From positions 1 through 64,000 of the forward strand of contig JBAXGN010000008.1 of assembly GCA_037139415.1 (NCBI GenBank): 64,000 nucleotides of DNA. The letters are read 5' to 3'. A model generated the notes under the pieces. The model worked only from the letters and a program-made list of their open reading frames with translations. It was not told where the DNA came from and searched no databases. Below are positions 9,773-19,094 of the stretch, in pieces. The stretch comes from Verrucomicrobiota bacterium (GTDB taxonomy: Bacteria > Verrucomicrobiota > Verrucomicrobiia > Limisphaerales > Fontisphaeraceae). The translations under genes were made by a program, and so were the position numbers. Position 1 is the first letter of the stretch, and each line of letters starts with the position of its first letter.

Positions 9773-9965
9773 GCCAATTATGGGACACGAAAACCGCGTG
9801 TCATCAAGGTTATTCTAGCCAAAAAGACGCGCCCTCGGGGAAAATCAATATTAGGGCAGTGTGCCGCGCATTGTTGAGAAAAATGCAAAATGGCTAGCAT
9901 TCACACAGTCAAAAATTTCGTTTGATCTTTGTGCGAACCAGCCCCACAGTTAGTCCATTCAGCTT

Positions 9966-11453
9966 ATGAAAACGAATACCTTGTTCTCGCGCCGGAGTTT
10001 TCTGAAAACCACTTCCGTGGTCGCCACCATGTCTGCGCTGTCGCCACGTTCCTGGGCCCAGGTGAATGGCGCCAATGAGGATGTCCGCGTGGCGGTCATC
10101 GGCGTGCATGGCCGCGGGGTGGGCCATATCAGCGAATATAAAAAACTCAAAGGGGTGCGCTTGGCCGCGTTGTGCGATGTGGACCTCGATGTGTTGGCGG
10201 GACGGGCCAAAACCTTGCCGGGTGTGCAGCAGTTCCAGGATTACCGGAAATTGCTGGAAAGCAAGGAGGTGGATGCCGTGTCCATCGCCACCACGAATCA
10301 CACCCATTCGCTGATCACCATCAACGCCTGCCAGGCCGGCAAGGATGTGTATGTCGAGAAACCGTGCAGCCATAATGTGTTTGAGGGCCGCAAATGCGTC
10401 GAGGCCGCCCGCAAATACAATCGCATCGTCCAGCACGGAACCCAGAAACGCGCCAGCAGCGCCAGCCAACTGGCGGTGATTGTTAAGAGCGGCAAGTACG
10501 GGCGTCTGCTCGTCTCCAAAGGATATTGCTGCAAGCCCCGCTGGTCCATCGGTTTCAAGCCGATTGAAGAACCCCCGGCCAGCCTGGACTTTGACCTGTG
10601 GCTGGGCCCGGCTCCGAAACAGCCGTTCCATAAAAACATCGTCCATTATAATTGGCATTGGTTCTGGGACTTTGGCTGCGGCGACATCGGCAACCAGGGC
10701 GTGCATGAGATGGATGTGGCCCGCTGGGCGGCCGGCGTGACGCTGCCGAAGAGCGTCGTCAGCCTGGGCGGGCGCTATGTGAACACGCCTGATTTCAAGG
10801 ACCAGGGCCAGACGCCGAACATGCTCGTTTCCATCCATGATTTTGGCGGCGTGCTGGTGTTGTTCGAGACCCGCGGCCTCGTCGGCAAGGCGCCCAAGGG
10901 CGAGTCGGAAGCCAAGGCGCCCGACATCGGCGGTGACGCGCAAGCGAAGGACGTCACCTATAAGGCCACCGTAAAGAACGAGCTCTACTTCGAGGAAGGT
11001 GTGCTCAAGGACGGCAAGTTCTTCCTGAAGGGGAAGGGCGAAGGCGAGAAACTCGACAAGGTTGATTCCGATGAAGGCTCGGAGGACGGCATCTTTGGCA
11101 ACTTCCTGAAATGCATCCGCAGCCGCAAACGCGAGGAGCAGGTGGCGGACATCCTGCAAGGCCACCTCTCGAGCGCGCTCTGCCACCTGGGCAATATTTC
11201 CTATCGCCTGGCCAAAGAGCGTCCGTTTGAAAAGCCGAAAGATTTCAGCGATAACGCCATCGTGGGCGACAGCGTCATGACCCTGCTGGAAAACACCAAA
11301 GCCATCGGCGTGGATCCGGAAAAAGCAACTCTCTGGGTGGGCCCCAAACTGGCCTTCGACGCGGAGAAAGAAAAGTTTGTGAATAATCCGGACGCCGACC
11401 GCCTGCTCACGCGGGAATATCGCAAACCGTTTGTGGTGCCGGAAAACGTGTGA
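9966..11453 (+). CDS. Tat-exported Gfo/Idh/MocA-family oxidoreductase
   Basis: The 495-residue protein opens with a twin-arginine signal (RRSFLK at residues 9-14, hydrophobic stretch, WAQ), so it is predicted to be folded and cofactor-loaded before export. The NAD(P)-binding fold follows: VAVIGVHGRGVGH at about 42-54 and the family EKP motif at 131-133 whose Lys acts in catalysis. The C-terminal half has the GxxxxGNQGVHEMDVARW block of exported members, which matches DUF1501-type neighbourhoods in Planctomycetes and Verrucomicrobia. It likely oxidises or epimerises a sugar derivative in the periplasm; substrate unknown. No strong ribosome-binding site is visible before the ATG. It heads a run of three plus-strand genes. 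Confidence 0.92.
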   Translation: MKTNTLFSRRSFLKTTSVVATMSALSPRSWAQVNGANEDVRVAVIGVHGRGVGHISEYKKLKGVRLAALCDVDLDVLAGRAKTLPGVQQFQDYRKLLESKEVDAVSIATTNHTHSLITINACQAGKDVYVEKPCSHNVFEGRKCVEAARKYNRIVQHGTQKRASSASQLAVIVKSGKYGRLLVSKGYCCKPRWSIGFKPIEEPPASLDFDLWLGPAPKQPFHKNIVHYNWHWFWDFGCGDIGNQGVHEMDVARWAAGVTLPKSVVSLGGRYVNTPDFKDQGQTPNMLVSIHDFGGVLVLFETRGLVGKAPKGESEAKAPDIGGDAQAKDVTYKATVKNELYFEEGVLKDGKFFLKGKGEGEKLDKVDSDEGSEDGIFGNFLKCIRSRKREEQVADILQGHLSSALCHLGNISYRLAKERPFEKPKDFSDNAIVGDSVMTLLENTKAIGVDPEKATLWVGPKLAFDAEKEKFVNNPDADRLLTREYRKPFVVPENV

Positions 11454-11481
11454 TCCCAACCGCCACGCTGAATTTCACCCT

Positions 11482-11754
11482 ATGAAACGACAGCAGATAC
11501 TGGACCTCTACTTCCTGGAGGCCCGCAGTAAATTGATTGATCTGGCCGCGTTCCTCGATCGCGTGGATCGTGCGGAAGGCACGGCAGACTTCCGGCTGCG
11601 TTCCCTGCAACGCGCCATGAAGATTCTCCATGAACGAAAACCGCAACGGGCCAAACGCGTGTTGCTGGCCTTGAGCGATCCCACGGCTGCCCCCAATCCC
11701 AAGGCGACCATCAAGTCGGCCTGCGGTGCATACGACAGAAAATCACGCGTATGA
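11482..11754 (+). CDS. Small conserved protein coupled to a TatD-like hydrolase
   Basis: The 90-residue cytoplasmic protein begins at the ATG at 11482; an earlier in-frame start would overlap the upstream gene. It is basic and mostly helical ([33 protein letters not shown]) and ends in a short Ala/Lys-rich segment. Its stop overlaps the next start in ATGA, so it is translationally coupled to the TatD-like hydrolase. A small protein next to this subgroup of hydrolases recalls EboA in ebo clusters, but this one is much shorter and I would not assign it to that family without a profile search. No function assigned. Confidence 0.75.
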   Translation: MKRQQILDLYFLEARSKLIDLAAFLDRVDRAEGTADFRLRSLQRAMKILHERKPQRAKRVLLALSDPTAAPNPKATIKSACGAYDRKSRV

Positions 11755-12557
11755 AATACATCGAACCACACGCCCACATGGTCAGCCGGACCACGGATGA
11801 TTATCGTGATCTTGCCGCCGCCGGATGCGTCGCTGTGTGCGAACCGGCGTTCTGGGCCGGTTTTGACCGCAGTTCGGCACAAGGATTTTATGATTACTTT
11901 TGTCAGTTGACCGATTACGAGCCGAAGCGCGCCGCCAAGTTTGGTCTGACGCATTATTCCTGGCTCTGCATCAACCCCAAGGAATCCGAGGATACGAAAC
12001 TGGCGGAGGAAGTGCTGGGCATCATTCCACAGTTTCTCGACCGCCCCAATGTGTTGGGCATTGGCGAGATCGGACTCAACAAGAATTCCCGTAATGAACT
12101 CAAGGTGCTGGAACAGCATGTGGACTTGGCCGCCCGCCATCAGCAACTGATCCTCGTGCATACCCCCCATCTGGAGGATAAACTCAAAGGCACCCGACTC
12201 ATTCTGGATGTCCTCAAGAACGACCGCCGCATTCAACCGGAACGGGTCATCATTGACCACGTGGAAGAGCATACGGTGCAATTGGTTTTGGACGTCGGAT
12301 TCTGGGCTGGCATGACCTTGTACCCGGAGTCGAAATGCACAGCCGCGCGCGCCGCCGACATTATAGAGATGCACGGCACGGAACGTCTGTGGATGAATAG
12401 TGCCTGCGACTGGGGCGTGAGCGTCCCGCTGGCGGTACCCTATGCCGCCTTGGAAATGCGCCGGCGCGGTCACTCATCCGAATTGATCGAACAAATCCTC
12501 TACAAAAATCCAAAGCAGTTCTTGGGACAATGCAAGAAATTCAAGGCAGACGCCTGA
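11751..12557 (+). CDS. TatD-like metal-dependent hydrolase
   Basis: The 268-residue protein has the amidohydrolase fold pattern of the TatD family: [10 protein letters not shown] at the N-terminus supplies the HxH metal ligands, GIGEIGLNK near residue 105 the conserved Glu, LVHTPH and IIDHVEEH two histidine strands, and NSACDWG the final Asp. The protein resembles the EboB-like subgroup more than E. coli TatD; the subgroup call is inference. Family members are metal-dependent nucleases or hydrolases. It is coupled by an ATGA overlap to the 90-aa gene before it. Two hairpins follow the stop and separate it from the convergent ppdK. Confidence 0.82.
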   Translation: MKYIEPHAHMVSRTTDDYRDLAAAGCVAVCEPAFWAGFDRSSAQGFYDYFCQLTDYEPKRAAKFGLTHYSWLCINPKESEDTKLAEEVLGIIPQFLDRPNVLGIGEIGLNKNSRNELKVLEQHVDLAARHQQLILVHTPHLEDKLKGTRLILDVLKNDRRIQPERVIIDHVEEHTVQLVLDVGFWAGMTLYPESKCTAARAADIIEMHGTERLWMNSACDWGVSVPLAVPYAALEMRRRGHSSELIEQILYKNPKQFLGQCKKFKADA

Positions 12558-12627
12558 TTGTGGGAAACTGATGCCTATGGTAGGCAGGAACGAATGGCCA
12601 GATAGCTCAAGCCGTCGTGTAAATGTG

Positions 12628-12656
12628 GCCAGCAGATTCACGGTAAATCTGCTGGC
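12628..12656. terminator. Perfect 11-bp hairpin downstream of the TatD-like gene
   Basis: GCCAGCAGATT and AATCTGCTGGC form a perfect 11-bp stem with a 7-nt loop, about 70 bases after the hydrolase stop. No T-tract follows. It is the first of two strong hairpins in this convergent gap. Confidence 0.5.
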
Positions 12657-12675
12657 GGTCTATACAAATCTACAA

Positions 12676-12705
12676 AAAAGCCGCCCCGTTTCCAGGGCGG
12701 CTTTT
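12676..12705. terminator. Bidirectional rho-independent terminator
   Basis: AAAAGCCGCCC and GGGCGGCTTTT form a perfect 11-bp stem with an 8-nt loop. The A-run on one side and T-run on the other serve both strands, so it can end the TatD-like operon (+) and ppdK (-), whose stop is 28 bases away. Confidence 0.85.
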
Positions 12706-12732
12706 GAATTCAGATAAACGCGTCAGTAGCGC

Positions 12733-15480
12733 TTACTTCTTTTTGGCCGGTTTGGCGGCATTCTTGCGCTTCTCTTCGATCGCGGCTTGCGCAGCAGCCA
12801 AACGGGCCACCGGCACACGGTAGGGTGAGCAACTCACATAGGTAAGGCCGACCTTGTGGCAGAACTTGACAGAGTCAGGGTCGCCACCGTGTTCGCCGCA
12901 GATGCCCAGCTTGATGCCAGGGCGGGTCGCATTGCCCTTGGCAATGGCAATCTGGACGAGTTGTCCCACACCGGTCTGATCGAGCGTGGCAAACGGGTTC
13001 TTTTTGAAGATCTCGTTTTCCGTGTACGCTCCGAGGAACGAGCCCATGTCGTCACGGCTGATGCCGAGCGTGGTCTGGGTGAGGTCGTTCGTGCCGAAGC
13101 TGAAGAACTCGGCGGTCTGGGCGATTTCATCGGCGGTCAGCGCGCCGCGCGGAATCTCAATCATCGTGCCCACCATGTAGCTGAATTTTGTCTTCTTCTC
13201 AGCCATGACTTCCTTGGCGACGCGATGAACAATTTCGACCTGAAGGTCGAGTTCCTTCTTGAATCCGACCAGCGGAATCATGACTTCGGGTTTCACCTTG
13301 ATGCCGGCCTTCTGCACATCCGCAGCGGCCTCGAATACGGCACGCGCCTGCATTTCGGTGATTTCCGGATACGCGATACCAAGGCGGCAACCGCGATGTC
13401 CGAGCATGGGATTAAACTCATGCAACTGGGAGACGCGCTTGGCGATCTTCTCAGGGGAGACCCCGAGCTTGGCAGCGAGATCGGCCTGCGCCTTTTCTTC
13501 GTGCGGCACGAACTCATGCAAGGGCGGGTCGAGGAAACGGATGGTCGCCGGGAAGCCTTTGAGGGCTTTGAAGATGCCGGTGAAGTCATCGCGCTGATAC
13601 GGGAGCAGCTTGGCCAGGGCCTTCTTGCGGTCGGCCAGATTTTCCGCGAGGATCATCTCGCGCATGGCGTCGATGCGATCCCCTTCAAAGAACATGTGCT
13701 CCGTGCGGGTGAGGCCGATGCCCGTCGCGCCGAACGCGATGGCGTTGGCAGTTTGTTCCGGGGTATCGGCGTTGGTACGAACCTGGAGGCGCGTGGCCTT
13801 GTCACACCACTTCATCAACTGGAGGAAGTTCTTGAACTTCTCCGTGGCCTGCGCGACTTTGTCGCCATGCAACAGACCGGTGATGATTTCGGATGGCGCG
13901 GTCTTGATGGCCCCGCCATAAACAATACCGCTGGTGCCGTCAATGGAGAGGAAGTCCCCTTCGTTGAAGGTCTGACCAGAGGCTTTGATGGTCTTGGCTG
14001 CGTAATCAATTTCCAGCGCGCTGGCGCCACAGATGCAGACTTTGCCCATTTGGCGGGCCACAAGGGCCGCGTGTGAACTGACACCGCCTTTAGCGGTCAG
14101 AATGCCTTCGGCAGCAATCATGCCACGAAGATCTTCCGGAGAGGTTTCGCTGCGCACGAGCAGAACTTTCTCGCCCTTTTCCGCAGCCGCAACCGCGCGA
14201 TCGGCATTGAGATAAACTTTGCCGGAGGCGGCGCCGGGGCCAGCCGGAAGACCGGTGGCAATTTGGGTGGCCTTCTTGACTTCCGCGAGGTCAAACACGG
14301 GCGCGAGCAACTGATCGAGCTGATCGGCCGGGTTGCGCAGGATTGCGGTTTCCCAATCAATGAGCTTCTCCTTGACCATGTCCATGGAGAACTTGAGCGC
14401 AGCCATGGCGGTGCGCTTGCCGTTGCGCGTCTGGAGCATGAACAGCTTGCCTTCCTGAATGGTGAATTCCACGTCCTGGACGTCCTTGAAATGCTTTTCA
14501 AGGATGGCGCGGACCTTCATCAATTCAGCGAATGACTTCGGCATCTCAGCCTTCAGCTTGGCCACTGGTTCCGGGGTGCGCACGCCGGCGACGACGTCTT
14601 CGCCCTGGGCGTTGATCAGGAACTCGCCATAAAATTCATTGGCGCCGTTAGCCGGGTTGCGGGTGAACGCCACGCCGGAGCCAGAGGTTTCACCGGTGTT
14701 ACCGAACACCATCGCCTGCACGTTGACAGCAGTTCCCCATTCAGCGGGGATGTTATATTTGCGGCGATAAACAATCGCGCGGTCATTCATCCAGGAACTG
14801 AACACCGCACCGGCGGCACCGCGGAGTTGATCCCACGGATTGTTCGGGAAGCTCTTGCCCGTGCGTTCCTTGACCAAAGCCTTGAAGCGCTTCACCAGCT
14901 CCTGCTGGTCTTCCGCCGTCAGCTTGGCGTCTTCAACGTCAGCATGATAGCGTTCGTGCTTGAGAGTGTGAATGGCCACTTCAAAGGGTTCGTGATCTTC
15001 GCCTTCGCGCTTCTGCACGCCCATGACGACGTCGCCGTACATCTGGACAAAGCGGCGATAGCAATCCCACGCAAAACGCTCGTTGTTGGTGGCCTTGGCC
15101 AAGGCGACGACGGCTTCGTCGTTCAAACCGAGGTTCAAGATGGTATCCATCATGCCGGGCATGGAATCGCGCGCGCCGGAGCGGACGGCAACCAGCAACG
15201 GCATGCCGCTGGTGGCGCCGAACTTCGTGCCCATGATCTTCTCCATGTTGACAATGCCGGCTTCCATTTGGACCTGCAGTTCCTTGGGATAAGTCCGCTT
15301 GTTCGCATAATAATAGGTACAGACCTCGGTGGTGATGGTGAAGCCGGGAGGCACAGGCAAACCAATGCGGGTCATTTCGGCCAGATTGGCGCCTTTGCCA
15401 CCGAGGAGAGGCTTCATCGAGCCATCGCCATCGGCCTTCTTGTTACCAAAAAGGTAAACGTATTTAGGTGTTTTTGCCAT
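12733..15480 (-). CDS. ppdK: Pyruvate, phosphate dikinase
   Basis: The enzyme interconverts pyruvate + ATP + Pi and phosphoenolpyruvate + AMP + PPi, in glycolysis or gluconeogenesis. The 915-residue length fits the family. N-terminal nucleotide-binding domain: [12 protein letters not shown] near residue 27. Central phosphohistidine domain: [15 protein letters not shown] with the catalytic His near residue 465. C-terminal TIM-barrel: [23 protein letters not shown] and [10 protein letters not shown], whose Cys near 860 is the acid/base. The residue two before the catalytic His, Thr in plant and many bacterial enzymes and the target of the regulatory protein, is Ser here. A Lys/Ala-rich tail ([12 protein letters not shown]) ends the protein. 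Single gene with a terminator behind it. Confidence 0.97.
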   Translation of the reverse strand: MAKTPKYVYLFGNKKADGDGSMKPLLGGKGANLAEMTRIGLPVPPGFTITTEVCTYYYANKRTYPKELQVQMEAGIVNMEKIMGTKFGATSGMPLLVAVRSGARDSMPGMMDTILNLGLNDEAVVALAKATNNERFAWDCYRRFVQMYGDVVMGVQKREGEDHEPFEVAIHTLKHERYHADVEDAKLTAEDQQELVKRFKALVKERTGKSFPNNPWDQLRGAAGAVFSSWMNDRAIVYRRKYNIPAEWGTAVNVQAMVFGNTGETSGSGVAFTRNPANGANEFYGEFLINAQGEDVVAGVRTPEPVAKLKAEMPKSFAELMKVRAILEKHFKDVQDVEFTIQEGKLFMLQTRNGKRTAMAALKFSMDMVKEKLIDWETAILRNPADQLDQLLAPVFDLAEVKKATQIATGLPAGPGAASGKVYLNADRAVAAAEKGEKVLLVRSETSPEDLRGMIAAEGILTAKGGVSSHAALVARQMGKVCICGASALEIDYAAKTIKASGQTFNEGDFLSIDGTSGIVYGGAIKTAPSEIITGLLHGDKVAQATEKFKNFLQLMKWCDKATRLQVRTNADTPEQTANAIAFGATGIGLTRTEHMFFEGDRIDAMREMILAENLADRKKALAKLLPYQRDDFTGIFKALKGFPATIRFLDPPLHEFVPHEEKAQADLAAKLGVSPEKIAKRVSQLHEFNPMLGHRGCRLGIAYPEITEMQARAVFEAAADVQKAGIKVKPEVMIPLVGFKKELDLQVEIVHRVAKEVMAEKKTKFSYMVGTMIEIPRGALTADEIAQTAEFFSFGTNDLTQTTLGISRDDMGSFLGAYTENEIFKKNPFATLDQTGVGQLVQIAIAKGNATRPGIKLGICGEHGGDPDSVKFCHKVGLTYVSCSPYRVPVARLAAAQAAIEEKRKNAAKPAKKK

Positions 15481-15613
15481 AAGCTAATTCGATTATTCCA
15501 TGGTTAAAAGTTAGTCAAACCCAAGTGGGAAGCATCTTAAAAAAACGGCGGGGTGTCAATCGTGGAATCAAATATTTTTGCCCCCCTGAGGCGCAGGGCT
15601 GAAATGGCAAACC

Positions 15614-17263
15614 CTAATGCCGATACTCGAACTCAGCGCTGTTAACCAACGCCCAAGCCACGTCAATCGCGACCTCACGTTGGGTGGCATGGCCCATCTG
15701 GCTATACTCGGCAATGGATCGAGACTCCGCCTCGGTCGGCCACCGGGAAAGAATCATCAGATAAAGCCCGTTGGCAATATCCCGAATGGAATTCTTGGAT
15801 TGCAACAGGTATTGCAGGTTTTTCCCCTGCTCAATCTTGCGCTGCACATGGCTGGAATTGAGCATGTGCAGGTTTTGTCCCGTCGTTGACTTGTTATTGC
15901 GTTCGTTCTCCAAACCGGTATCGCGGGGCGGACGGCCAAACATTTCCATAAACGGGCTGGTGATGCTGGCATCCGACAAGGCGATAGAGCGTTGATCATC
16001 GGGAATAAACGTGAATGGCTCAGGAATGGGACTGAAATACTTTTCGGTGGTGCCCGTGACCTGGTTCAGGGCGTCAATCATCACCTCCGCCTCCAATCGG
16101 CGCAACGTGTAGCAGGCAAAATACGCTTCAACGTCCGGATTCTTGGTCTTGGGCAGGCAGGTGCGCTGGTAGGTTTGCGAGTTAACAATAACGCGGAACA
16201 ATTGCTTGATATCATAGTTGGCGGCAATGAGTTCCTTCTCCAGGTAATCAAGCAACTCCGGGTTGACCGGCGGATTATCTGAACGAACATCATCCGGCTC
16301 GTGAATGATGCCACGTCCCAAGAGCCACGACCAGGCGCGATTGGCGATATTACGGGTGAACCATGGATTTTTGGGATTGATCAGCCAGTCGGCAAATATC
16401 GCACGCGGGTCCCGCCCCGCTGGGAATTTTACTTGGGTGCCATCCGGAAACACGCCCGTCATTACCGCATTGGTGTTACTGGCATCATAATAAACAATTT
16501 CCTCCTTCCATTCGGTGGTGGATTTGAAGGTAATTTGCGAAAAGAAGGCCGCCATGCCCTTGAGTTTGTCTTTGGGCCAGTTTTCGGCGCGCGTACCCAT
16601 AAAGGTTAACGCCACCACTTGCGCCACACCTTGGGGATTCTTGTTTTGCGTGGCCCGGAAAAAATTCACCTGGGGAACACGAAAATTGCTACCGTTGCCG
16701 GTCAGCAGTTCCCGCGCAAACTTATCATAAGTCATGTTCTGCCTCAGGCTGGCGCGAATCCAATAGTGATAGGCCTGCACCGCGTTGGGCCACAAATTGA
16801 TGGGGAACTCAGCCTTGACCCGCAAGAGGTCACACCACTTCATTGACCAGTAATCCGCATACTCATCCCGTTGCAACAAGCGGTCCACCAACAGACGCCG
16901 CTTGTCCGGGTTGCCATCCAAAAGATAATCTGCCGCTTCCTTGCCGGTCGGTACGGTGCCAATGAGGTCCAGATAAACCCGCCGGAGAAAGACCGCTTCC
17001 GAACAAGGGGCGGATGGCTGGATGCCCTTCTGCTGCAACTTTTTCATCACCAATTCGTCCAGTCGGCTTTGCCGGGTGGGACTGGCGCTTACTTCATAAG
17101 GGTTTGCTTTTACCAGCCCGCCTTGCGGCTTGTAATACACTCCCATGGACGGCGTTACGTTTTTATTCTCCGAGAGCGTTCCCGGTGCCGCCGCACTCGC
17201 AGGGGCGGCATCCCCCCTCATGGCGGCCAGCACCAGTAGCGATAAAATCAAATACGTCTTCAT
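15614..17263 (-). CDS. DUF1549/DUF1553 secreted protein
   Basis: The 549-residue protein starts at an ATG right before a clear signal peptide (MKTYLILSLLVLAAM); a longer frame upstream is not preferred because it would bury that signal. The first half has the DUF1549 pattern (FLRRVYLDLIGTVPT, DEYADYWSMKWCDLLRVK) and the second half the DUF1553 pattern (NRAWSWLLGRGIIHEPDD, RRLEAEVMIDALNQVTG, LMILSRWPTEAE). These proteins are abundant in Planctomycetes and Verrucomicrobia and are usually paired with a DUF1501 protein; none is adjacent here. No cytochrome c CxxCH motif is visible, so the PSCyt1 module seen in many relatives is missing. Role unknown, presumably in envelope or periplasmic polymer metabolism. 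Confidence 0.88.
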   Translation of the reverse strand: MKTYLILSLLVLAAMRGDAAPASAAAPGTLSENKNVTPSMGVYYKPQGGLVKANPYEVSASPTRQSRLDELVMKKLQQKGIQPSAPCSEAVFLRRVYLDLIGTVPTGKEAADYLLDGNPDKRRLLVDRLLQRDEYADYWSMKWCDLLRVKAEFPINLWPNAVQAYHYWIRASLRQNMTYDKFARELLTGNGSNFRVPQVNFFRATQNKNPQGVAQVVALTFMGTRAENWPKDKLKGMAAFFSQITFKSTTEWKEEIVYYDASNTNAVMTGVFPDGTQVKFPAGRDPRAIFADWLINPKNPWFTRNIANRAWSWLLGRGIIHEPDDVRSDNPPVNPELLDYLEKELIAANYDIKQLFRVIVNSQTYQRTCLPKTKNPDVEAYFACYTLRRLEAEVMIDALNQVTGTTEKYFSPIPEPFTFIPDDQRSIALSDASITSPFMEMFGRPPRDTGLENERNNKSTTGQNLHMLNSSHVQRKIEQGKNLQYLLQSKNSIRDIANGLYLMILSRWPTEAESRSIAEYSQMGHATQREVAIDVAWALVNSAEFEYRH

Positions 17264-17444
17264 GGTGTTCTTTCGTGGCACATATACCTTAGACTGCGCC
17301 AACCGCAAAGAATATTCAGCAAGATTTTTCAAACAAGCGTCTGCCACCCCTGACAAGATCAGCACAGGCTTATTGATAGCGATACTCCAACGGGATCGGC
17401 GAAGCAATCAGGCCAACATTGAATTGTTTTCTTTTTCCCGCCAA

Positions 17445-17470
17445 ACAGGTTCCTGTCGGCAGGAACCTGT
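17445..17470 (-). terminator. Hairpin immediately after guaA
   Basis: ACAGGTTCCTG and CAGGAACCTGT form a perfect 11-bp stem with a 4-nt loop, beginning two bases beyond the guaA stop on the minus strand. The T-run is short (TTT), but position and stem strength fit a terminator. Confidence 0.6.
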
Positions 17471-17471
17471 C

Positions 17472-19013
17472 TTATTCCCATTCAATCGTCGCCGGGGGTT
17501 TGGAGGAGATATCGAACACCACGCGGTTTACCCCTTTGACTTCGTTGATGATGCGGGTGGACAACGTCTCCAGCAGGTCATACGGCAGCTTCACCCAATC
17601 GGCGGTCATGCCGTCCTGGGAATCCACCGCGCGCACCGCCACGGTGTAATCATAGGTGCGCTCGTCGCCCATGACACCCACGCTGCGGATCGGCAGCAAC
17701 ACGGCGAAGCTCTGCCAGATTTTATAATACCAACCAGTCTTTTTCATTTCTTCGATGACGATGTAATCCGCCTCGCGCAGCATCTTCAAACGATCGGCGC
17801 TGACCGCGCCCAGGATGCGCACCGCCAGGCCGGGCCCCGGGAATGGCTGGCGATAGACGATCTCCTTCGGCAAACCGAGTTCCAAGCCAAGCTGGCGCAC
17901 CTCGTCCTTGAATAGGCAGCGCAACGGTTCCACGAGCTGGAACTTCATCTTCTTGGGCAGCCCGCCCACGTTATGATGGCTCTTGATGAGCGCCGCCGGG
18001 TTACCGGCGATTGGCACGGATTCAATGACGTCCGGATACAGTGTGCCTTGGGCCAAGAACTTGGCCTTGCCCGCCCGTTTGGTGGCCGCTTGGAACACGT
18101 CAATGAACGTACCGCCAATGATCTTGCGTTTGCGCTCGGGATCAGTGACCCCTTTGAGCTTGCGCAGAAACAGAGCGGTGGTTTCCTCATACTGCAATTT
18201 AATGTGGAAGTTGCGGGCAAATACTTCCTGCACGGTTTCCGCCTCTTTGGCGCGCAACATGCCGTTGTTGACGAAGATGCAGGTCAACTGGTCACCAATG
18301 GCTTTGTGCAGCAAGGCCGCCGCCACGCTGGAATCCACACCGCCGCTCAGCCCGAGAATCACGCGTTCCTTGCCCACTTGGGCGCGGATTTCCTCGACCG
18401 CCTGGTCCAGGTAACTGCGCATGGTCCAATTCTTGCCGCAACCGCAGACGCCATGCACATAGTTGCTGATCACTTCTTTGCCCAGCGGGGTGTGCACGAC
18501 CTCGGGATGGAATTGCAGCCCAAACATCTTGCGCGCCCGGTTTTCAATCGCGGCGTAATTGGAGTTCTCCGTGACGGCGACGCTGCTGAAGCCCTTGGGC
18601 AGCCGCGTCAGTTTGTCGCCGTGCGAGTTCCAGACCTGCAACTCGGCCGGCAAGCCGGTAAACAACGCGCAGTCGCTGTCCTTCACCGTCAATGTGCCCT
18701 TGCCGTATTCGCGCTTCTGGCCTGGCTCGACCTTGCCATCGAGGAAGTGGGCCATCAACTGGATGCCGTAGCAGATGCCCAGTACGGGGATGCACATGTC
18801 GAAGATGGCCGGGTCCGGCAGCGGCGCCTTCTTGGCATAGACGCTGGAGGGCCCGCCGGAGAGGATCAACCCCGACGGCTTCAGCGCGGCGAGTTTGGCA
18901 ACCGGCGTGGAAAACGGCAGGATGGTACAATAGACGCTGCATTCCCGAATCCGCCGGGCGATGACCTGCGTGTACTGCGATCCAAAATCCAGAATGACAA
19001 TTTGTTCGTTCAT
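17472..19013 (-). CDS. guaA: GMP synthase (glutamine-hydrolysing)
   Basis: The enzyme converts XMP to GMP using ATP and ammonia released from glutamine. The 513-residue protein has the N-terminal class I glutaminase with nucleophile Cys81 ([10 protein letters not shown]) and the His169/Glu171 pair (LQFHPEV), then the ATP-pyrophosphatase P-loop SGGVDSS at 223-229, and the C-terminal dimerisation domain ending in [16 protein letters not shown], as in all GuaA. Length is normal. Start is the first ATG, 18 bases after an in-frame run without competitors. It is alone; guaB is not in the window. A perfect hairpin follows the stop. Confidence 0.98.
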   Translation of the reverse strand: MNEQIVILDFGSQYTQVIARRIRECSVYCTILPFSTPVAKLAALKPSGLILSGGPSSVYAKKAPLPDPAIFDMCIPVLGICYGIQLMAHFLDGKVEPGQKREYGKGTLTVKDSDCALFTGLPAELQVWNSHGDKLTRLPKGFSSVAVTENSNYAAIENRARKMFGLQFHPEVVHTPLGKEVISNYVHGVCGCGKNWTMRSYLDQAVEEIRAQVGKERVILGLSGGVDSSVAAALLHKAIGDQLTCIFVNNGMLRAKEAETVQEVFARNFHIKLQYEETTALFLRKLKGVTDPERKRKIIGGTFIDVFQAATKRAGKAKFLAQGTLYPDVIESVPIAGNPAALIKSHHNVGGLPKKMKFQLVEPLRCLFKDEVRQLGLELGLPKEIVYRQPFPGPGLAVRILGAVSADRLKMLREADYIVIEEMKKTGWYYKIWQSFAVLLPIRSVGVMGDERTYDYTVAVRAVDSQDGMTADWVKLPYDLLETLSTRIINEVKGVNRVVFDISSKPPATIEWE

Positions 19014-19094
19014 TATAAAAGAGGCTCTTGAATTAGCTTGAAAAGCGCCTGCCTGTCAAAGTTAAACCGAACCGTTTTGCAGAAATATGCCCGC

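Noticed and set aside
9909-11459. 516-aa open frame on the minus strand
   Set aside because: It is the antisense of the Gfo/Idh/MocA gene, which has clear motifs; the minus frame has no domain and is a GC-driven shadow.
12856-14076. 406-aa open frame on the plus strand
   Set aside because: Antisense to ppdK, whose motifs are certain; His/Arg/Gly-rich composition typical of a shadow frame.
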